In this document: positions 40,503 through 45,926 of the stretch, one piece after another
Position numbering within the stretch: the stretch's first letter is position 1
Layout: each line of letters starts with the position of its first letter
Assembly (NCBI GenBank): GCA_045602005.1
Contig: JAZSAS010000015.1
Span: forward strand, 1 to 45,926
DNA length: 45,926 bases
Direction of reading: 5' to 3'
Origin: UMGS755 sp045602005
Lineage (GTDB): Bacteria > Bacillota > Clostridia > UBA1381 > UBA9506
Position numbers and translations under genes: made by a program
The notes under the pieces: generated by a model
Told to the model about the DNA's origin: nothing
Databases searched by the model: none
The model's input: the letters and a program-made list of their open reading frames with translations, nothing else

Positions 40503-42920
40503 ATGATACAGTTTGACAAACAAACACTGAAAAAGCGAATTGAAGAAACCATGATGCGCCGCTTTGGCTGCACGCCAGAGGAGGCCACCCAGATTCAGTT
40601 TTATAAGGCTGTCTGCCTGATGCTTCGGGAAATGCTGGCAGATGCCAGAAGTTCCTATGTCTCAGAGATTAGCCGAAAAAAAGCCAAGCAGGTCTATTAT
40701 ATGTCCATGGAGTTTCTCACCGGTCCCTCTTTAAAAAACCATGCCTTTAATTTGGAGTTGACCGATGCTCTGCACCAGGCCCTTTCTGATTTTGATATTT
40801 CCCTGGAGGACCTTTGTGACATGGAGCCGGATGCCGGTTTAGGAAACGGGGGACTGGGCCGTTTAGCCTCTTGTTATTTAGATGCTCTCACCACACAGGG
40901 CGTGCCTGCCACCGGTTTTTCCATTCGCTATGAGTTTGGCATTTTCCGCCAGAAAATTGTGGATGGCTGGCAAATGGAGTTTCCCGATAACTGGCTGGAT
41001 CGAGGAGATGTGTGGCTGGTGCCCCGCCAAGAAGACGAGGTGCAGGTGCATTTCGGCGGACATGTGTCTGAACATTGGGAAAACGGCAAACACACTGTTT
41101 CATACCATGATGCCGCTACAGTGCTGGCAGTGCCCTATGACATGCTGATTTCCGGCTATCATACCGAAGCGGTTAACCGGCTGATTCTATGGAGTGCCCG
41201 CTCAGCCGACCGGCTGGATATGGAGCTTTTTTCTCGGGGTGAACACGTTCGTGCCATGGAGGAAAATTCCCGTGCCGAAGCCATTTCCAAAATTCTCTAC
41301 CCTGCTGATGACCACTATCAGGGTAAAGAATTGCGCCTGAAGCAGCAATATTTATTAGTCAGCGCCTCCCTGCAGAGCATTATAAAAGATTTCTTCAAAA
41401 AGACCGATGACATCATGAAGCTGCCGGAACTGGTGGCCATTCATATCAATGATACCCATCCCTCCCTTTGTGTGCCGGAGCTGATGCGTATTTTAATGGA
41501 TGAGCAGAACCTTTCCTGGGATGACGCCTGGGATTTAACCACCAAAACACTGTCTTATACCAACCACACCATTATGAGTGAGGCACTGGAGGTTTGGCCG
41601 GTATCTCTGTTTTCTTCTCTCCTGCCACGCATTTATCAGATTGTTTGCGAAATTGACCGCCGTTTTCTGATTTTCTTAAATGAAAAATACGGCGGTGATA
41701 CAGCTAAAATTAACTATATGAAAATTATAGAAGGCGACAGGGTGAAAATGGCAAACCTTTGCCTTTGCTGCTGCCATAAGGTCAATGGTGTTTCTGCTCT
41801 GCATACCCAAATTCTAAAGGAAGATGTGTTCCGTGATTTTCACCAGGTGATGCCCGGCAAATTTTTAAACATCACCAACGGCATCGCCTACCGCCGGTGG
41901 CTGTGTCAGGCAAATCCTGAGCTGACAGCTTTTCTTACAGAGCTCATCGGAGATGGATTTTTAAAAGATGCAGATAAGCTCAAGGACCTGAAAGCCTATC
42001 AAAATGACACTGCGGTTTTGGAACAGCTACAAAAAATCAAATTAAAAAACAAGCTGCGTCTGGTATCTTATATTGAGGAGCATAACGGCATTCTTGTAGA
42101 TCCGGCATCTTTATTTGATGTGCAGGTTAAGCGACTCCATGAATATAAGCGACAGCTCTTAAATGCCCTGCACATTTTATATCTCTATCATAATCTTTTA
42201 GAAAATCCCCAGCAGGAATTTCAGCCCCGCACCTTTCTGTTTGGCGCCAAGGCCTCAGCCGGCTATGCCATGGCAAAGCAAATTATCAGGCTGATTCACT
42301 GCATTGCCGCCGAGGTCAATGCAAACCCTGTCACCAGAGACCGCTTAAAGGTCATTTTTCTGGAGGATTACCGTGTTTCACTGGCAGAACTGATTATTCC
42401 CGCCGCTGATATTTCAGAACAAATTTCCGTTGCCGGCAAAGAGGCATCCGGCACTGGCAACATGAAACTAATGATTAACGGCGCTGTCACGCTGGGCACT
42501 TTAGATGGTGCCAACGTGGAAATCCGTCGGGCTGTGGGTGATGAAAATATTTTTCTTTTCGGCATGACAGCAGACCGTGTGGCCTCCCGACGCCGTGAGG
42601 GATATGAGCCGGCACAAATTATACAGTCCGACCCGCTGGTGGAACGTGCCGTTTCTTATCTGAGACAGGGTGTTGCCGGTGTAGATTTTTCTGACCTGGT
42701 TTATGCCCTCGTTGGTCAGGGGCAGGACCCCTACATGACCCTGGCAGACTTTACAGATTATCACAGAGCTCAACAGGGTGTGCAAAAAACCTATGCCGAC
42801 CGCATGCGATTTAACCGCATGTCACTCTGCAACATTGCCGGTGCAGGTATTTTCTCCTCTGACAGAAGCGTGACGGAATATTGTGAAAAAATCTGGAATG
42901 CCAAAAGCATAATAAAGTGA
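40503..42920 (+). CDS. glgP: Glycogen/starch/alpha-glucan phosphorylase
   Basis: An 805-aa GT35 phosphorylase releasing glucose-1-P. GLGNGGLGRLASCYLDAL, AIHINDTHPSL, the FDVQVKRLHEYKRQLLN segment and the PLP site EASGTGNMKLMINGAVTLGT with the Schiff-base lysine. Start ATG 40503 is preferred over an in-frame ATG at 40482, because GGAAAGG precedes it. Confidence 0.96.
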   Translation: MIQFDKQTLKKRIEETMMRRFGCTPEEATQIQFYKAVCLMLREMLADARSSYVSEISRKKAKQVYYMSMEFLTGPSLKNHAFNLELTDALHQALSDFDISLEDLCDMEPDAGLGNGGLGRLASCYLDALTTQGVPATGFSIRYEFGIFRQKIVDGWQMEFPDNWLDRGDVWLVPRQEDEVQVHFGGHVSEHWENGKHTVSYHDAATVLAVPYDMLISGYHTEAVNRLILWSARSADRLDMELFSRGEHVRAMEENSRAEAISKILYPADDHYQGKELRLKQQYLLVSASLQSIIKDFFKKTDDIMKLPELVAIHINDTHPSLCVPELMRILMDEQNLSWDDAWDLTTKTLSYTNHTIMSEALEVWPVSLFSSLLPRIYQIVCEIDRRFLIFLNEKYGGDTAKINYMKIIEGDRVKMANLCLCCCHKVNGVSALHTQILKEDVFRDFHQVMPGKFLNITNGIAYRRWLCQANPELTAFLTELIGDGFLKDADKLKDLKAYQNDTAVLEQLQKIKLKNKLRLVSYIEEHNGILVDPASLFDVQVKRLHEYKRQLLNALHILYLYHNLLENPQQEFQPRTFLFGAKASAGYAMAKQIIRLIHCIAAEVNANPVTRDRLKVIFLEDYRVSLAELIIPAADISEQISVAGKEASGTGNMKLMINGAVTLGTLDGANVEIRRAVGDENIFLFGMTADRVASRRREGYEPAQIIQSDPLVERAVSYLRQGVAGVDFSDLVYALVGQGQDPYMTLADFTDYHRAQQGVQKTYADRMRFNRMSLCNIAGAGIFSSDRSVTEYCEKIWNAKSIIK

Positions 42921-42932
42921 GGAGTGAACACC

Positions 42933-44798
42933 ATGCAGATTCTGTTTGACAGTCGTGATACTCAATTTAAAACACCCTTTGGCTGTCTGCCCTTAGGGGA
43001 GACTCTGCACCTTAACTTCTGTTTAAAGGACGCCGAGGAAACCGGCGTCCTTTTCATGCTGGCTGAGGACGGACATGAACCGGTGCCCCATCCTATGATG
43101 CACATGGGCACTAAAAACGGCTACCACACCTACCTGCTTTCCATAATCCTCTCAAAAACCGGCTTATATTTTTACCATTTTAAAATAGAAACAGCACAAG
43201 GAGCACACCATATTTTTCGAGATGAACAAAACCGCCCAAAAGCAGAAGGCCACTGCTGGCAGTTGACATGCTATAAGCGGGAGCATCCCATTTCTCGTGA
43301 ATTTTGCGGTCTTGTCATGTATCAAATTTTCCCTGACCGTTTTAACAAAAAAGGAAGTTGCGACTGTTCCCATAAGCTCACACCCTTCACACTGCATGAG
43401 GATGTTTACGAGGTGCCGATGTTTGAACCCGATGAAAACGGTGAAATACGTAACAATGATTTTTATGGTGGCAATTTGGCCGGCATCATAGAAAAGCTGC
43501 CCTATCTAAAGAAATTGGGTGTTGGTGCTCTGTATCTGAATCCTGTTTTCATGGCTTTTTCCAATCATCGCTATGACACAGCCGATTATCTGTGCATTGA
43601 CCCGCTACTGGGCACCAACGAGGATTTTAAGATGTTGTGCGATCATGCCCATGCTCTGGGCATGAAGGTGATGATTGACGGTGTGTTTTCTCACACCGGA
43701 AGCGACAGTCGGTACTTTGACATAAAAAATCGTTTCAAGGGCGGTGCCTATCACCATCCGGACTCACCCTACCGAAGTTGGTTTCAATTTGAGGATTATC
43801 CCCACCGCTATACCTCTTGGTGGGGGATTGCCACTCTGCCCTGCACCAATGAAAATGCCCCGGCCTTTCGCCGGTTTATCTTGACAGATGAGACAAGTGT
43901 TATCCGCTATTGGCTTCGCCAGGGTGCTGATGGATGGCGGCTGGATGTGGCTGACGAATTGCCAGATGAATTTTTACTCCAGCTCTACAAAACCGTTAAA
44001 GAAGAAAAGCCGAATGCCTTGGTGTTGGGCGAGGTCTGGGAAGATGCCTCCAACAAAATCAGCTATGGAAATAGGCGGAAATATCTGCAAGGTGCTTGCC
44101 TCGACTCTGTGATGAATTATGTCTGGCGTGATGCCATCATTAGATTTGTGCGTGGTGAGATGAGCGCCGGAGCACTGCAGGAGGCTGTTATGACCATATG
44201 TGAGAATTACCCGGCTGACAGCCTGCTTGCCACCATGAATTTGCTTTCCACCCACGACACCCCTCGCATTCTGACGGTTCTCGGTGTTGATACATGGCCA
44301 CAAAGTCGATGGGAGCGTGCGGCATTTCGTCTTTCAGGGGCAGCACTGGAACGAGCTAAAAACAGGCTGTATATTGCTGCTTTTCTGCTGTTTTGTCTTC
44401 CAGGTAACACCTGTATCTATTACGGCGATGAAATTGGCATGGAGGGGTTTGAAGACCCCTTTAACAGGGCTTATATGGGCGACCGCCCTATCAAACCGGA
44501 AATTAGTGCCTGTTACCGTGCTCTTGCAGAAATGAAAAACAAAAGTTCTGCCCTGCGATTCGGCCGCTTAGAGCCTGTTTTTTGCGGCGACGGTGTTTTT
44601 GCCTTTTACAGAACGCTTGATGAGGAGCAGGTGCTCTGTGTTGTCAATGTATCTCAAACGCCCCGCCAGCTTTTTGCAGAAGGAAAACTCCTTTTTGAGA
44701 AAAATCTGTGGCAGAGCGGTGTCAGGCTGTCACTTCTGCCTTATGGCTGTGCTGCAATTAAAATCTCCTGTCACACCCCTGAATCACCCTGCATATAA
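42933..44798 (+). CDS. GH13 alpha-glucan hydrolase (amylase/pullulanase-like)
   Basis: A 621-aa GH13 protein. The N-terminal beta-sandwich (about 1-115) resembles the accessory domain of GH13_39/neopullulanase-like enzymes. The barrel has DGVFSHTG (region I), DGWRLDVADE with the nucleophile (II), LGEVWED with the acid/base (III) and LLSTHDTPR (IV). No signal peptide, so it acts inside the cell, probably on glycogen limit dextrins or maltodextrins. The last three bases of glgP overlap its GAGGAG, 8 nt before the ATG at 42933. It fills the place of a debranching enzyme in this operon (inference). Confidence 0.9.
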   Translation: MQILFDSRDTQFKTPFGCLPLGETLHLNFCLKDAEETGVLFMLAEDGHEPVPHPMMHMGTKNGYHTYLLSIILSKTGLYFYHFKIETAQGAHHIFRDEQNRPKAEGHCWQLTCYKREHPISREFCGLVMYQIFPDRFNKKGSCDCSHKLTPFTLHEDVYEVPMFEPDENGEIRNNDFYGGNLAGIIEKLPYLKKLGVGALYLNPVFMAFSNHRYDTADYLCIDPLLGTNEDFKMLCDHAHALGMKVMIDGVFSHTGSDSRYFDIKNRFKGGAYHHPDSPYRSWFQFEDYPHRYTSWWGIATLPCTNENAPAFRRFILTDETSVIRYWLRQGADGWRLDVADELPDEFLLQLYKTVKEEKPNALVLGEVWEDASNKISYGNRRKYLQGACLDSVMNYVWRDAIIRFVRGEMSAGALQEAVMTICENYPADSLLATMNLLSTHDTPRILTVLGVDTWPQSRWERAAFRLSGAALERAKNRLYIAAFLLFCLPGNTCIYYGDEIGMEGFEDPFNRAYMGDRPIKPEISACYRALAEMKNKSSALRFGRLEPVFCGDGVFAFYRTLDEEQVLCVVNVSQTPRQLFAEGKLLFEKNLWQSGVRLSLLPYGCAAIKISCHTPESPCI

Positions 44799-44833
44799 TA
44801 TGTTATGAAAATGTAAAAACAGGCGGTGACTCT

Positions 44834-45532
44834 ATGCGACTAGGCACAAGACATCGTATTCACATCAGCACACATGGCAGGCGCAAGATATCCGGCTTTC
44901 TGGTTTTCATGCTGATTGTCACACTGTTAACCGGCAGTTTGATTTATTTTTTAAAAATAATCAGACCGGTTATGATGGAGCTTTCTAAAAATCAGGCCAC
45001 CATGATTGCCGAGCAGGCAATGCACCGGGCCATTGGTCGCCTGTTTGCCGATACGGATTACAGCGAAATTGTCGACTTGTCTCGCTTAGAGGATGGCACC
45101 ATCAGTGCCGTTACATCCAACATGAGCCGTGTGAATCAGCTCAAGGCCGAAGCCTCCATGTCTATTACCGAAGAGATTGCCAAAGTGGATGAAATAGAAC
45201 TTTTTTTGCCTATGGGCACACTGATGGGCTATGATTTATTCGCCAGCATCGGTCCCCGTTTCTCTGTTCAGCTTATGCCTTATGGTCACGTGGTGGTTGA
45301 ATTTGAAACTTCCTTTACCGAAACAGGCATTAACCAGACCCTTCTCACCGTGAATCTGACCGCCACCACGCAGATAGGCATCGTTCTGCCCAGTGTGAAT
45401 ATGACCACTAAGGTTACCACAACAATGCCCGTTACGCAAACTGTCATAGTAGGAAAAATACCGGATAATTATGTACACATCGGTGAGCTTGGGGAAAACT
45501 ACGAAAGCGATGTGCTGGATATCATCGGGTAA
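44834..45532 (+). CDS. yunB: Sporulation protein YunB
   Basis: A 232-aa protein: basic start RLGTRHRIHISTHGRRK, one span (FLVFMLIVTLLTGSLIYFLKI), RPVMMELSKNQATMIAEQAMHRAI, and a C-terminal domain with LPMGTLMGYDLFASIGPRFSVQLMPYG and ETSFTETGINQTLLTV, which are the family signatures. YunB is a sigma-E-regulon protein with a role in spore formation. It lies 35 bp after the glucan hydrolase and may be read from the glycogen operon as well as from its own promoter. GGCGGTGA precedes the ATG. Confidence 0.92.
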   Translation: MRLGTRHRIHISTHGRRKISGFLVFMLIVTLLTGSLIYFLKIIRPVMMELSKNQATMIAEQAMHRAIGRLFADTDYSEIVDLSRLEDGTISAVTSNMSRVNQLKAEASMSITEEIAKVDEIELFLPMGTLMGYDLFASIGPRFSVQLMPYGHVVVEFETSFTETGINQTLLTVNLTATTQIGIVLPSVNMTTKVTTTMPVTQTVIVGKIPDNYVHIGELGENYESDVLDIIG

Positions 45533-45596
45533 TAATCGAAGTAATAGAAGAAAACAGGGAGGCTATGGCGTGTACTGTAAAGGACAGTAATATTAA

Positions 45597-45630
45597 AAGA
45601 CTGAATGAAATCAATCATTCAGCCTTTTAT
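45597..45630 (+). terminator. Terminator after yunB
   Basis: CTGAATGA/TCATTCAG (45601-45608 and 45615-45622) with A-rich left and CCTTTTATT right flanks. Confidence 0.75.
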
Positions 45631-45633
45631 TGT

Positions 45634-45708
45634 AGGGGACGATGCCCACATCATCCCATTTAAGGTCTTAGGATATCCTAAATATTTGGAAGATGGTATA
45701 CATCTTCC
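45634..45708. repeat. Three consecutive palindromic units
   Basis: An imperfect hairpin GGGGACGATG/CATCATCCC (45635-45657), the perfect 14-mer TTAGGATATCCTAA (45668-45681), and GGAAGATG/CATCTTCC around GTATA (45688-45708). The last may terminate the leftward gene whose stop is 25 bp away; the first looks like a dispersed extragenic hairpin. Confidence 0.55.
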
Positions 45709-45732
45709 CTGCTTGTTACAGTACCGGATTGA

Positions 45733-45926
45733 TTACTGATATAAACCAAGTTCTCCGATATTTATGTACGGATAATCTCCCCAAAAATCACTTAAGTTGT
45801 GAGTTGATATGATTTTTAAATCGTTGCATCCGGTTATATTTACATCAAAACTAACAGGGGCTGAAGTTTTATCAATTTCCGGTGAAGTGTAAATTGTTTT
45901 GTTATCAGCTTTAATTATAATTTGAG
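45733..45926 (-). CDS. 3' end of a gene with an NPCBM-like carbohydrate-binding domain
   Basis: The last 63 codons of a leftward gene that enters from beyond the window. PVSFDVNITGCNDLKIISTH followed by DFWGDYPYINIGELGLYQ and a TAA stop. This is the end of an NPCBM/NEW2-type beta-sandwich, which usually reads PxxFxVDVSGxxxLxI, then a D-W-x-D-region and a final strand. In Clostridia such domains follow stalk domains or glycosidases in secreted proteins. The rest of the protein is outside the window, so its function is open. Confidence 0.55.
   Translation of the reverse strand, partial: QIIIKADNKTIYTSPEIDKTSAPVSFDVNITGCNDLKIISTHNLSDFWGDYPYINIGELGLYQ

Overview
The window looks like a chromosomal segment of a spore-forming, low-to-mid GC Firmicute of the class Clostridia. 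The evidence is the str/rpo ribosomal block, sigma-A promoters with 16-18 nt spacers, several sporulation genes (spoIIR, yqfC/yqfD, ylbJ, yunB, a SleB-type hydrolase), ThyX instead of ThyA, a GlgC/GlgD pair, and paired stalk-domain (copper-amine-oxidase N-terminal-like) secreted proteins. I cannot name the species from sequence alone.

Left accessory part (1-7361). It is visibly more AT-rich than the rest. Positions 1-2704 hold a leftward gene set (MDR oxidoreductase fragment, SDR dehydrogenase, type I dehydroquinase-like enzyme) divergent from an AraC-family regulator, with a 32-bp inverted repeat between the two promoters. Positions 2824-7361 look like a decayed integrative mobilizable element: a frameshifted relaxase, an orphan adenine methylase, a resolvase-fold protein without its catalytic residues, an HTH-Fic toxin module with a palindromic operator, and a tyrosine integrase that has lost its N-terminus. 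The integrase remnant sits about 90 bp from the 3' end of rpsI, the likely attachment site.

Core part A (7362-19359). It contains rplM-rpsI, thyX-tmk, a split chromate transporter pair, tRNA-Val and tRNA-Lys, an FMN riboswitch with a terminator in front of a riboflavin-type ECF S component, two stalk-domain proteins, argC-argB behind an ARG-box-like operator, spoIIR, and a ComEC-like metallo-beta-lactamase protein with its DUF3006 partner. Between the two tRNA genes lies about 600 bp with no credible protein gene. It holds two related, dyad-symmetric arrays of small hairpins separated by 7-8 nt linkers. This is the least explained sequence in the window.

Core part B (19512-32007). This is the transcription/translation block rpoB-rpoC, L7Ae-like, rpsL-rpsG-fusA-tuf, with promoters before rpoB, the L7Ae-like gene and tuf and a strong terminator after tuf. 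RpoB has a long acidic tail, and rpoC most likely starts at TTG.

Core part C (32037-45926). Sporulation genes yqfD-yqfC diverge from ylbJ. A complete glycogen operon follows (glgB-glgC-glgD-glgA-glgP plus a GH13 glucan hydrolase), then yunB and the 3' end of a leftward gene encoding an NPCBM-like domain. The glycogen genes form a closed cycle: GlgC/GlgD make ADP-glucose, GlgA elongates, GlgB branches, and GlgP plus the GH13 enzyme break the polymer down.
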